Below, in pieces: positions 50,072-58,661 of a stretch of 64,000 bases of DNA; position 1 is the first letter of the stretch, and every line of letters starts with the position of its first letter. A program made the position numbers and the translations under genes. The notes beneath the pieces are model-generated. The model searched no databases, was not told the DNA's origin, and was given only the letters and a program-made list of their open reading frames with translations. Origin of the DNA: Chloracidobacterium sp. (GTDB lineage: Bacteria; Acidobacteriota; Blastocatellia; Pyrinomonadales; Pyrinomonadaceae); contig JABTUB010000001.1 in assembly GCA_015075585.1 (NCBI GenBank), positions 682,001 to 746,000 of the forward strand, written 5' to 3'.

Positions 50072-52993
50072 TTAGAAGTGGAACTTGAAACCGATCTGGA
50101 ATTGACGGGAATCAAGTGAGGTTACCGGACGATTGGTCGTGTCGGGCAGAGGACCGGTCGGGTTTCCGAGTGCATCTGTCGTTACCGTGAGGCTGTTGAT
50201 CTGATAGATGCTGTTGATGTTAAAGACGTTGAGGAATTCTCCGAGAACTTCAAGCTTGAACCGCTCGGTGAACGGGATGAACCGCGAATAGCGTAGATCA
50301 ATGTTGAACTGCTTCGGGGTTACGCCTGAATTGCGGATGATCCCGACCGGGTTGTCGGTGCCGCTGAATCCGTCTTTATTGATGTCCGTAGCGGCAATGA
50401 TGTTAAAGCGCTCGCCGCTGTTGGCTGTCGCAATGATACCGAACTGATTATTGTTCAGCACATAGTTCCATGCCTTACTCTCAAAGTGGAAGTCCGGACG
50501 GCCGACGAAGCTCAGTACGAATGTGTGACGCTGGTCAGCAAGCGACGGGCCGTAGTCACGCCTACGGTTGGTCGGATCCTGCTGAACAAGCCCGCCCGCT
50601 TGTGTTGCCACAAGGTTCTGCTCGGGTGCATCGTCCATTGACTTCGAGAGCGTGTAGTTCGCGCTGAACTGATATCCTCGTGAGAAACGCTTATTCAACT
50701 GAGCCGTAAAGGCGTTGTAATTCGAGTTGCCTGAGGCTTCTGCAATAAGGATGTCGTTGAAGCGCGTATCCATTCTTGTCGCGGCGCTGATCGTGTCGCT
50801 AAAGATCGGGCGACCGTCAGCAAGGGTGCCGACAGGATTTATACGGTTGATGCTCCTATAGATCGGGATGTGCCGTCCGCTCGAATGAATATAGCCGACG
50901 GTGAACGAGAGGTCTTGCGTCAATGCCTGCTCGACCTGAACGTTCGCGTGAATTGCATACATGTTTTCGAAGTCAGATGCAATGCCGGTGATGTTCTGTC
51001 GCGGCGGAGTGCCGGTCGAAACATTGCCCGGAAATCCCGGTGCTCCGGGCAGTGTCGGGTTTGTGAATGAGATCGTAAACGATTTCGGACTGCCGTTACC
51101 CTGAAGAGCCCTCTGATACATATCCAGATAGACCGTATCAAAGTAAATACCCGCGCTCGCACGAATTACTGTCGGATGGTTGCCGTCCCTCACTCCATAG
51201 ACCAAACCCAGTCTAGGTGCAAAGTTGTTCTTATCAACATTAAAATGTCGAGACGGCTCATATACTGCCGATTCGTCTGCCTTCGGAATGTCATAAAGAT
51301 CATAGCGAACGCCGTAATTAAGTTTCAGTTTCCGCGTGATCTTCCAGTCATCTTGAGCAAAGAAGTTATAGAACGTGCTGTTGAATTTGATATTCGTGTC
51401 GCCGAATATCTGATCGAAACGCGTATAGGAGAAAGGATTGCTGCCGTTTTTTGCACTGACATAGTTGGCAATGCTCGAGAATGTGTAGCGGACAAAAGAG
51501 TTCGAGCGGCGTGTGTCCGCGATGTGATTGAAGCCGAATCCGACCTTTACCACATGATCGCCATTCGTCCAGGTGAGGTTGTCCTGCATCTGGTTAGTGA
51601 TCTCAAGCGGCGCGATAGTGTCGGCATTCTCAGGAGCTCCGAAGTTCGCAATGCCCGTGATCACGATGCTCGGGCCCGTGCCGGAATGACCGTTCGCTAC
51701 GTTTCGCGAATCGCGTTTTGCATACTGATATCGCAGCTCGTTGAGGAAGTGCGGCCCGAAGGTCGAAACGAGTTGAAGGCCTAATGAATAGGACTTGTCG
51801 AGGAAGTCGATACTTCGTTCGAGTGTTGTCAAACCGCCGCCAATGTTATCCGGAGAAATGTTCTTAAAATAATTGAACCGACCTGTCAGGCGATGGTTCT
51901 CGGTCAACTGTGCGTCAGTTCTGACAATGAAGAAATTCACCTTTTGCGCCGCAGGGATCGCGGTCGGGAAGGCAGATGCCGAGACGCCCGCAGCTATCAA
52001 GGCCTGTTGATTCGCAGGTGTGATCGTAATAACACGCTGCGGCTCGCCGCCGAGGTCGCGCTGTACCCATTCATAACCGGTGTAAAAGTGCCAGCGGTCC
52101 TTGATGATCGGTCCGCCAAGCCCAACCGTAATATCATCAACCTTGGTCTTCGGCTTTAGCGATGTGGGCGAGGTGTTAAAGGGTCGCGATGACATCGGCG
52201 TCCTGCGAAAACGATAACTTGCCTCACCGTGAAGTGAGTTCGTGCCTGACGGAGTGATCGCGTTCATGATCAGTCCCGGCGTGTTGCCGAACTCAGGTGC
52301 AAACCCGTTCGTTACGAGTTGAACTTCACTGATAAAGGTGTCAGAGATCGGCATGAGGCGAATGCCGCCGCGATCCTGTTGCGTGTTGTTGTTTCCGTCA
52401 AGCTGATAGTTCGTACGACGCGTGTAGCCGTTCGCGTTGATACGCGGAACGCCGAACTCGATATTCGGCCGGCCCGTAACGTTTGCCTGCAGCAGTGCGA
52501 AGTTATAAGGGTTACGTGAAACAAGCGGCAGATTCTCAACCTCTCTTGCGTTCATTACACGCCCAACGTCGATCTTTGCTGAATCCGCGATCGGAGCGTC
52601 AGCGTTCACGGTAACCGTCGCTGAAACATCGCCGACCTCAAGGACACCGTTCACCGATGCTGTTTGGCCGGTCGTCAAAGTGATGCCTTCGCGAACCAGA
52701 CGCTTATAGTTCGGTGCCTCCACCGTGACCTGATATGTTCCGAGCGGAAGCAGCGGTGCTCGATAGACGCCACTGTTATCCGTCGTTACGGTTCGTGTTG
52801 TGCCGGTTTGCGTGTTCTTGATGACAACTGTTGCATTAGGAACTGCGCCGCCTGAATTGTCAGTGATCGTACCCTCGATCTGGCCGTTCAGCGCCTGCGA
52901 TTGAGCAGGAGCATTCTGGACGACCATTAACGAGAAAGCACAGATCAACAGCGTGTACAAAGCGATTTTCATCGCGGCTCGTATTTGATTCAT
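50072..52993 (-). CDS. TonB-dependent receptor with N-terminal carboxypeptidase-like domain (Oar type)
   Basis: The 973-residue outer-membrane protein has a signal peptide (about residues 9-31), a carboxypeptidase-regulatory-like domain (about 36-115: GQIEGTITDNSGGAVPNATV, TYQVTVEAPNYKRLV), a plug (about 120-240, with VENLPLVSRNPYNF) and a beta-barrel that ends in F (QIGFKFHF), the terminal aromatic used by the BAM machinery. No typical TonB box is obvious. This Oar/SusC-like type is abundant in Acidobacteriota and probably takes up complex carbohydrates or peptides. It is preceded by a ~0.6 kb leader and followed by a terminator. Confidence 0.92.
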   Translation of the reverse strand: MNQIRAAMKIALYTLLICAFSLMVVQNAPAQSQALNGQIEGTITDNSGGAVPNATVVIKNTQTGTTRTVTTDNSGVYRAPLLPLGTYQVTVEAPNYKRLVREGITLTTGQTASVNGVLEVGDVSATVTVNADAPIADSAKIDVGRVMNAREVENLPLVSRNPYNFALLQANVTGRPNIEFGVPRINANGYTRRTNYQLDGNNNTQQDRGGIRLMPISDTFISEVQLVTNGFAPEFGNTPGLIMNAITPSGTNSLHGEASYRFRRTPMSSRPFNTSPTSLKPKTKVDDITVGLGGPIIKDRWHFYTGYEWVQRDLGGEPQRVITITPANQQALIAAGVSASAFPTAIPAAQKVNFFIVRTDAQLTENHRLTGRFNYFKNISPDNIGGGLTTLERSIDFLDKSYSLGLQLVSTFGPHFLNELRYQYAKRDSRNVANGHSGTGPSIVITGIANFGAPENADTIAPLEITNQMQDNLTWTNGDHVVKVGFGFNHIADTRRSNSFVRYTFSSIANYVSAKNGSNPFSYTRFDQIFGDTNIKFNSTFYNFFAQDDWKITRKLKLNYGVRYDLYDIPKADESAVYEPSRHFNVDKNNFAPRLGLVYGVRDGNHPTVIRASAGIYFDTVYLDMYQRALQGNGSPKSFTISFTNPTLPGAPGFPGNVSTGTPPRQNITGIASDFENMYAIHANVQVEQALTQDLSFTVGYIHSSGRHIPIYRSINRINPVGTLADGRPIFSDTISAATRMDTRFNDILIAEASGNSNYNAFTAQLNKRFSRGYQFSANYTLSKSMDDAPEQNLVATQAGGLVQQDPTNRRRDYGPSLADQRHTFVLSFVGRPDFHFESKAWNYVLNNNQFGIIATANSGERFNIIAATDINKDGFSGTDNPVGIIRNSGVTPKQFNIDLRYSRFIPFTERFKLEVLGEFLNVFNINSIYQINSLTVTTDALGNPTGPLPDTTNRPVTSLDSRQFQIGFKFHF

Positions 52994-53295
52994 ATTGATG
53001 AGACTTCCTTTACTTATGGTTTTTGGGTCAAAGTAGTTAAGCCCAAATAAAGGCGAGCTGAACTACGCTAATAAAAATAAATTGCTTGTGCTTTCGAGCT
53101 TGGACCCTTGTAAGGTCACGCCGAAGCGGCAAAGCCTGCCTGAAATCGATACGAGCATTCGCGGCTGTGCCGATGGAATATCTCGGTGCCGGCCGCTGAA
53201 TGGCGTATCGCCAATTTGTTTTCAACTGCAAATTGCTGAGATCTTCTTGTCACATACCAATGGTGTCGAGAATTATCAGCCCGGTCGAAACCGTC

Positions 53296-53325
53296 CTAAA
53301 AATGGTGCGTACAAGTTCCGCACCA
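53296..53325 (-). terminator. Terminator inside the leader of the TonB receptor gene
   Basis: On the minus strand the stem tggtgcg/cgcacca (53319-53325 with 53303-53309) encloses a nine-base loop and is followed by attttt. It lies about 300 bases before the receptor start, so it must end a separate short transcript or act as an attenuator. Confidence 0.75.
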
Positions 53326-53334
53326 ACAAATTGT

Positions 53335-53430
53335 TCAGGGAGCCTGCCGCCGGAATGCGATCAATGCATTGCGTAAGCTGATCACGCTCGGTATGACGCG
53401 TTCGATCGGGCGGGTAAATAACACATTCAT
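53335..53430 (-). CDS. Possible 31-residue small ORF ahead of the terminator
   Basis: The frame runs from an ATG at 53430 to a TGA at 53335 and encodes a basic peptide (MNVLFTRPIERV at the start and AFRRQAP at the end). It stops ten bases before the terminator hairpin. A good ribosome binding site is lacking and no homologue is known to me, so it may be a leader peptide, a remnant or chance. Confidence 0.25.
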   Translation of the reverse strand: MNVLFTRPIERVIPSVISLRNALIAFRRQAP

Positions 53431-53579
53431 CGCGGCAACAGTCCACGACGTTCCCTGTTGATGCTGCCTTGCGAAATGCTTGTGTTGTTCCCTTAGCTCC
53501 AATCGACCTACTTTACGTAAACGTGATTTTAGTGGTTAAAGCATAATAGAACACAGAGAAATACCTTTTTGCAAGCGAG

Positions 53580-53606
53580 TGTCAAGAGTTTGGGGAATGC
53601 TTGACA
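53580..53606. promoter_or_regulatory. Inverted repeat of two TTGACA-like boxes
   Basis: tgtcaag (53580-53586) and cttgaca (53600-53606) form a 7-base perfect inverted repeat with a 13-base spacer. Either could be a -35 box on its strand, or the pair an operator for a dimeric repressor. It lies downstream of cysS and upstream of the TonB receptor leader. Confidence 0.3.
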
Positions 53607-53687
53607 AATCTTTACATTTTATACGCAAAAATAAGCGAATATTATATTAAAAGAAGCGTACGTAATAGCACTTTACAAGGCGTAAGC

Positions 53688-55127
53688 TTAGCCGTTGAAG
53701 GCGACTTCACACAGGCACTTTTCCGGCCCCTTCTTTCTCTTCCAATTCACACCGGAGGGCGTGTCTTCGAGGACGATCTCGCGGGCGAGGAGCATGTCGC
53801 GGATCTCGTCTGCCCGTGCAAAGTCACGATCGCGCCGCGCGATATTACGCTGTGCTATAAGTTCCTCTATCTCGGCAGGGAGCATTTCTTTACGGCCGCT
53901 GCAGAAGATCGCTAAAACCGAGTCGAACTTTGCGACAGCCGCCAGAACTGCGTCCCGATCGTCAGAAAGAAGCGACGAATCGGACAATGAGATATTTACT
54001 TCGCGGATCAATCCGTGCAGGGCCGAAAGAGCGGCAGCAGTGTTCAGATTGTCGTCCATCGCATCTTCGAATGCAGCGAGGAACTTGCGGACCTTCTCTT
54101 GAAAAATCGGGCATCCGCCCGGCTCGAACTCGCCCTCGCGCATCCGATGAAAGAAATCGTGTATGCGCGCAACGGTACTCTGGGCACCATTCAGGTTGTC
54201 CGGCGTGAAATTAAGCGGCTTGTCAAAAGGAACCGAAAGCAGAAGATAACGCACCGCCAGCGGATCGTAATTAAGCCGCGTGAGGTCACGCAGCGTAAAA
54301 ACATTGTTCGAGCTTTTCGACATCCGCTCGTCATTGATGTTCAACACCTCGCCGTGCAGCCAGTATTTTACGAATGGCCGGCCTGTAGCACCTTCGCTCT
54401 GTGCGATCTCATTCTCGTGATGCGGAAATTTAAGGTCAACACCGCCGACGTGAATGTCGAAGCTTGTTCCCAGATACTTCATTGCCATCGCCGAGCATTC
54501 GATGTGCCAGCCCGGACGGCCTCTGCCAAAACGCGATTCCCAGCCGACAGGGTCGTCCTTATCAACAGATTTCCAAAGGACGAAATCGCACGCATGCTCC
54601 TTTCGATAGCGGTCCTTGTCGAGGCGTTCGCAGTCCGCGGGATCGTGAACTCGAACCCTCGTCAGCCGCCCGTAGCCTTCAAATGACGAGACGCGATAGT
54701 AAACCGAGCCTTGTGATTCGTATGCGTGGCCATTGGCGATGAGGCGTTCGATCAGCTCGACAATGTCATCAATGTGGTCAGTAGCACGCGGTGCAAACTC
54801 AGGGATCTCGCAATGGAGCGAGTGCATATCTTCCCAAAAAACCTCAATAAAACGATCTGTCAGCTCGTTCAGAGGTATTCCGCGAACCTCCGCTTCGGAT
54901 ACGATACGGTCGTTCACATCGGTCAGGTTCATGACGTGCGTCAAACGAAAGCCTTTATACCTCAGATAGCGCCGCAGCACGTCACCAAATACGAATGTTC
55001 GAAAGTTCCCGATATGGGCGTAGTTCCAGACGGTCGGGCCGCAGGTGTACATTTTGACCTCGCCGCCCGTGCCGATGGGGCGAAATTCTTCGATCTGTTC
55101 TGTCAAAGAGTTATGGATCTTTAACAT
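53688..55127 (-). CDS. cysS: Cysteine--tRNA ligase
   Basis: With the start at 55127 (MLKIHNSLTEQ) the enzyme has 479 residues, the normal length; the longer frame upstream has no family similarity. It shows KMYTCGPTVWNYAHIGNFR (about residues 24-42) with the zinc Cys and the HIGH motif, GWHIECSAMAMKYLG with the second zinc ligands, and ERMSKSSNN (about 264-272) as KMSKS. It charges tRNA-Cys. It is divergent from the ArsC-like gene with a UGA at the cysteine position, with 188 bases between. Confidence 0.96.
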   Translation of the reverse strand: MLKIHNSLTEQIEEFRPIGTGGEVKMYTCGPTVWNYAHIGNFRTFVFGDVLRRYLRYKGFRLTHVMNLTDVNDRIVSEAEVRGIPLNELTDRFIEVFWEDMHSLHCEIPEFAPRATDHIDDIVELIERLIANGHAYESQGSVYYRVSSFEGYGRLTRVRVHDPADCERLDKDRYRKEHACDFVLWKSVDKDDPVGWESRFGRGRPGWHIECSAMAMKYLGTSFDIHVGGVDLKFPHHENEIAQSEGATGRPFVKYWLHGEVLNINDERMSKSSNNVFTLRDLTRLNYDPLAVRYLLLSVPFDKPLNFTPDNLNGAQSTVARIHDFFHRMREGEFEPGGCPIFQEKVRKFLAAFEDAMDDNLNTAAALSALHGLIREVNISLSDSSLLSDDRDAVLAAVAKFDSVLAIFCSGRKEMLPAEIEELIAQRNIARRDRDFARADEIRDMLLAREIVLEDTPSGVNWKRKKGPEKCLCEVAFNG

Positions 55128-55315
55128 ATAACCCGCGCATAACGTCGAACACCGGCTCGATGGGCGGCCTTCGACATCAATTGAGATGATTTTACTATCT
55201 TTGCGCGGTATTTGATACACTCAAAGGCGTTCGTGCGAGCGATACCGATCTTAAGACCGATGAAGTGAACGGTTCAGCGACACATCAGCTCAGCGGATCA
55301 AAGGAAATTTCGAAT

Positions 55316-55657
55316 ATGGAAACGAGAATTACGGTTTACGAAAAGCCTACGTGAACGACTTGCCGCAATCTTGCGACGCTGTTTCGTGAAAACGGCATTG
55401 ATTACGAGAAGGTCAATTATTTTAATGAACCATTTACCGAAGCGGGGCTTGCGGCGCTTATAAAGAAGACCGGTATGCGCCCGATCGAAATGGTGCGCGG
55501 AGCGTCAGCGGCGGGTCTTTCAAATGAGACGCCGGATGGTGATGTGATCAAGGCAATGGCGGCCGACCCGAATCTTATTCAGCGGCCGATCGTCGAGGTC
55601 GGCAACAAGGCTGTCGTTGCTCGGCCATTGGAAAAGGCACTCGAGATCATCAAATGA
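55316..55657 (+). CDS. ArsC-like thioredoxin-fold protein, candidate selenoprotein (in-frame UGA at the catalytic Cys)
   Basis: An ATG at 55316, after an AAGGAAA site, opens a frame that reads ITVYEKPT and then TGA (55352-55354), TTCRNLATLF and on without another stop to 55657. With the TGA read as an amino acid the protein has 113 residues and matches the ArsC/Spx-type arsenate reductase family: YEKPTCxxC at the N-terminus and a C-terminal LIQRPIVEVGNKAVVARPLEKALEI. The TGA is exactly the first, catalytic Cys of the CxxC site, so UxxC is expected if it encodes selenocysteine. A Cys-to-stop mutation cannot be ruled out. Downstream of TGA lies only a weak hairpin (about 55371-55390, loop at 55379-55384), so a SECIS element is not proven. 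Confidence 0.72.
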
Positions 55658-55730
55658 TGACCGGAACGGCCGTGAACCGTGCGGGAAATTGGTTGGTTTC
55701 AGCGCTGAACGGTGCGAAAATTACGACGAC

Positions 55731-56516
55731 TTGAGCGAAGAACTTACACAATTCAGCTTTGATTTCTTTAAGGAATCGCCCGAGATCGTCCGCAGCGGCA
55801 GTGACCAGCTTAAGCTGAAGATCGGCGGCTTTGCGGGGCCGCTCGATCTGCTTTTGTATCTGATAAAACAGGAGCAGGCGAATATCTTTGATATACCGAT
55901 CGCACGGATAACGCGGAAGTATCTTGAGTTCATACAGCTCATGAAGCGTTTCGATATTGCGGTCGCGGCTGACTTCCTCGTGATGGCCGCCACGCTCATC
56001 GAGATCAAGTCGAAGATGCTTCTGCCGCGCGACCCCAAGGCCGATCCGGATGATGAAGAGTTCGACGATCCGCGAAAGGAACTCGTTGACCGTCTGCTTG
56101 AGTATGAAAAGTTCAAGACGGCCGCCGGTATGCTGCATGAACGCTCGACCATTGAGCAGGCGACGTTCACACGCGGCCAGATCGACGAGGACGAGAATAA
56201 TGCCGAGATCAGCGCGACTGTCTTCGACCTCCTGACCGTCTTTCAAAAGATCGCTGCACGGCACGCTGAGGCTGTGCAAATGGAGATCGAACGTGAAGAG
56301 ATCTCGCTGTCTGAAATGATCAAGACCCTCAAGCGGCGAATATTCGAGCTTGGTGAGATCAGCCTGCTCTCATTCTTTGAAGAGATGCCGACTCACCGTG
56401 AGCTTGTGACCGCATTTGTCGCTGTGCTTGAGATAGTGCGAACTGAGGATGTTAGGCTTACGCAAACGGCGACCTTTGGTGATATCATCCTGCAAAAAGT
56501 CTCGCCCGCCGCATAG
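55731..56516 (+). CDS. scpA: Segregation and condensation protein A
   Basis: The 261-residue (from the TTG at 55731) kleisin of the SMC-ScpAB condensin has the N-terminal FAGPLDLLLYLIKQEQANIFDIPI (about residues 37-60, partly quoted), the central VMAATLIEIKSKMLLPR and the C-terminal FFEEMPTHRELVTAFVAVLEI. The frame is open back to 55617, where it overlaps the ArsC-like gene; the TTG start fits family length better than the upstream ATG. The gene is followed by scpB, as in most bacteria. Confidence 0.92.
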   Translation: MSEELTQFSFDFFKESPEIVRSGSDQLKLKIGGFAGPLDLLLYLIKQEQANIFDIPIARITRKYLEFIQLMKRFDIAVAADFLVMAATLIEIKSKMLLPRDPKADPDDEEFDDPRKELVDRLLEYEKFKTAAGMLHERSTIEQATFTRGQIDEDENNAEISATVFDLLTVFQKIAARHAEAVQMEIEREEISLSEMIKTLKRRIFELGEISLLSFFEEMPTHRELVTAFVAVLEIVRTEDVRLTQTATFGDIILQKVSPAA

Positions 56517-56544
56517 CGTGCCAGCGGGGCCAGATCAATTTTCT

Positions 56545-57207
56545 ATGGAACAAGCCGCAGAACAGAAAACCTCACGCTCGACCTCCGATCTCGTGGCCGT
56601 TGTCGAAGCGCTGATATTCGTTGCGGACGAGCCGGTAACGGCAAAGCTGCTGGCTGAGGTCCTCGGCGAAGAAAGGGATGCGATCCGAGCTGCCGTTGAA
56701 CAATTGGCAGCCGACCTTGCGGAACGCGGCAGCGGCCTTCAAATACGCGAGATCGCCGGCGGCTATCAGATCGCAACCAGAACCGAACTGCATGAGGATG
56801 TCCGACTTTTCTTAAAGACAAGGCCAAGCGCCAAACTCTCTATGGCATCGCTCGAAACGCTTGCGGTTATCGCCTACAAACAGCCGGTAACAGTGCCCGA
56901 GATACTTGAGATACGCGGTGTGCAATCGGCATCGGCGATAAAGACCTTGCTCGACAAACGCTTGATCGTTGCAAAAGGGCGAAAGGAGACGGTCGGAAAG
57001 CCGATACAGTATGGAACATCGAAAGACTTTCTGATCCAGTTCGGTCTGAAGGATCTGAGCGAACTGCCGAATATCGAGGACTTCGAAGACTTTGCGGGAG
57101 CCTCGGTCGAGGTAACACCGGCGGAAGAACCGGAGGCCGGCACGGCAGATTACGATGAGCTTGAAGCGGCGATCATAGAAGACAACTCCACCGACGACGA
57201 AGAATAG
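56545..57207 (+). CDS. scpB: Segregation and condensation protein B
   Basis: From the ATG at 56545 the 220-residue winged-helix protein has VEALIFVADEPVTAKLLAE (about residues 19-37), the middle GGYQIATRTE, and ASLETLAVIAYKQPVTVPEILEIRGVQSASAIKTLL (quoted in parts, about 98-133), with KPIQYGTSKDFLIQFGL near the end. A Glu/Asp-rich tail follows. It stabilises ScpA on SMC. Gene order scpA-scpB-rluB is widespread. Confidence 0.94.
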   Translation: MEQAAEQKTSRSTSDLVAVVEALIFVADEPVTAKLLAEVLGEERDAIRAAVEQLAADLAERGSGLQIREIAGGYQIATRTELHEDVRLFLKTRPSAKLSMASLETLAVIAYKQPVTVPEILEIRGVQSASAIKTLLDKRLIVAKGRKETVGKPIQYGTSKDFLIQFGLKDLSELPNIEDFEDFAGASVEVTPAEEPEAGTADYDELEAAIIEDNSTDDEE

Positions 57208-57221
57208 AGCCGAGGCGTACG

Positions 57222-57971
57222 ATGAAAGAGCGTTTGCAGAAACTGATCTCGCAGGCCGGCGTTGCTTCGCGGCGCGCGGCCGAGAAACTTATTCTCGAAG
57301 GCCTCGTGACCGTCAACGGCAACACGATCACTGAACTCGGTACCAAGGCCGATCCGGCAGCCGATCACATAAAGGTTCGGGGGCGTCTTATTAACTCAAG
57401 GCTTGCGGCAAAAAGGAATATCTACGTTCTTTTGAATAAGCCGAAAGGTGTGCTTTCGAGTGTACGCGACCCCGAAGGCCGCACGTTGGTCACGGATCTG
57501 GTAAAAGGGAAGGGAAAGCTCCATCCGGTCGGGCGGCTCGACTTCAATTCTGAAGGCCTGATCATTTTGACGAACGATGGTGCATTCACTGACCGCGTCG
57601 CATCTTCGCGGACAATTCCGAAGATCTACGAGGTCAAGGTAAAGGGCCTGCCGAACAGTAATGCGATAAACAAATTGCGTCGCGGCATCCTCCTCGAGGA
57701 TGGCTTTAAGACCGCACCGGCCGAGATCCGCGAACTTAACTCCACTGAAAAGAACGGCTGGTACGAGGTTACGCTTTATGAGGGCCATAACCAGCAGATA
57801 CGAAAGATGTTCGATGCGGTCGGGCACTCTGTCGTCAAACTCAAACGGATCGCCATCGGCCCTTTGACGCTTGACGGCATTGTCGTAGGCGGTTCGAGAC
57901 AACTTTCAGACATCGAGGTCGCGTCCGTTTTTGCTGGTGCGCCGAATCCCTCTTCCCGCTCTCGAAAATAA
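57222..57971 (+). CDS. rluB: Pseudouridine synthase (RluB/RsuA family)
   Basis: The 249-residue enzyme has an N-terminal S4 RNA-binding domain (RLQKLISQAGVASRRAAEKLI, in parts) and the synthase domain with the catalytic Asp in GRLDFNSEGLIILTNDG (about residues 104-120) and the later GHNQQIRKMFDAVGH. It makes pseudouridine in 23S rRNA (2605-type site) in the family. It follows scpB by 14 bases and ends the scpA-scpB-rluB set. Confidence 0.92.
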   Translation: MKERLQKLISQAGVASRRAAEKLILEGLVTVNGNTITELGTKADPAADHIKVRGRLINSRLAAKRNIYVLLNKPKGVLSSVRDPEGRTLVTDLVKGKGKLHPVGRLDFNSEGLIILTNDGAFTDRVASSRTIPKIYEVKVKGLPNSNAINKLRRGILLEDGFKTAPAEIRELNSTEKNGWYEVTLYEGHNQQIRKMFDAVGHSVVKLKRIAIGPLTLDGIVVGGSRQLSDIEVASVFAGAPNPSSRSRK

Positions 57972-58146
57972 TAGGCTCTACCCGGCACGGCATTTGGGAC
58001 GCTTGCTGCTGTGGGTTTCCGCAGTGTCATCCCGGAAAAGGCACGTAGGATACACTCCCGACACTCTTGGCATCAGCAACTCTTTGCTTTCTGTTGTATT
58101 TCCGAGAACCGTTAATTGGCTAGATCAGGTTAACTGTCAGCCACGC

Positions 58147-58587
58147 CTAAACAAGACCAATCAAAGCCTTGTGTTCGACCATGATGCAGAGGTCCTGTAC
58201 GACCTTGATCCCGGCATCTGCCAGACGCTCGGCCACGTCGTCATTTCGTATTCCCAACTGGAACCAAACAGCTTTCGGCTTTTTCGAAAGGATATCGAGC
58301 GTGTGTTTAGTGATGTCATCGCTGCGGCGGAAGACGTTCAGTATATCGATCTCGCCGGGGATGTCGTTCAGGTCGCGATAGACCTTTTTGCCGAGTATCT
58401 CGCTTACTTCCGGGTAGTAAACAGGCACAGGCACGATCTCGTAACCGTGATCCATCATATACTTCGGAACATAGTTTGCCGGCTGTGCTTCGTGCGAGTC
58501 AGGCTTGATGCCGAGGACAGCGATGGTCTTTGAGTTTGAAAGCAGGTCTCTCACCTGGTCATCTGTGGTAAGGAAGTTCGCGTTCAT
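58147..58587 (-). CDS. CoA-binding domain protein (YccU-like)
   Basis: Starting at the ATG at 58587 (146 residues; the longer start 10 codons earlier is less likely) the protein has a Rossmann-type CoA-binding fold: TIAVLGIKPDSHEAQPANYVPKYM (in parts, about 20-43), YEIVPVPVYYPE, and DILNVFRRSDDI (about 80-91), with KAVWFQLGIRNDD. The family binds CoA; its reaction is not established. It is divergent from the acyl-CoA dehydrogenase gene with 74 bases between starts. Confidence 0.9.
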   Translation of the reverse strand: MNANFLTTDDQVRDLLSNSKTIAVLGIKPDSHEAQPANYVPKYMMDHGYEIVPVPVYYPEVSEILGKKVYRDLNDIPGEIDILNVFRRSDDITKHTLDILSKKPKAVWFQLGIRNDDVAERLADAGIKVVQDLCIMVEHKALIGLV

Positions 58588-58661
58588 ACCGACATTGTAC
58601 AACAAAACTAGGCTCAAAACTCTTAGTTATGCTAATATAACTACGCATTATTGAGAATGAT

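Larger units (their letters stand above)
52994..53687. other. Long gene-poor region upstream of the TonB receptor
   Basis: Nearly 700 bases hold no convincing protein-coding gene. On the minus strand, the receptor's own strand, I see a possible small ORF (53335-53430), a clear terminator (53296-53325) downstream of it, and a TTGACA (complement, 53580-53585) with no good -10. This suggests a terminated leader RNA or small RNA ahead of the receptor gene. Nothing of a known riboswitch type was recognised. Confidence 0.5.

Noticed and set aside
53082..53381. 99-codon plus-strand frame in the gap upstream of the TonB receptor
   Set aside because: No ribosome binding site, no domain and atypical composition; it also spans the minus-strand terminator.
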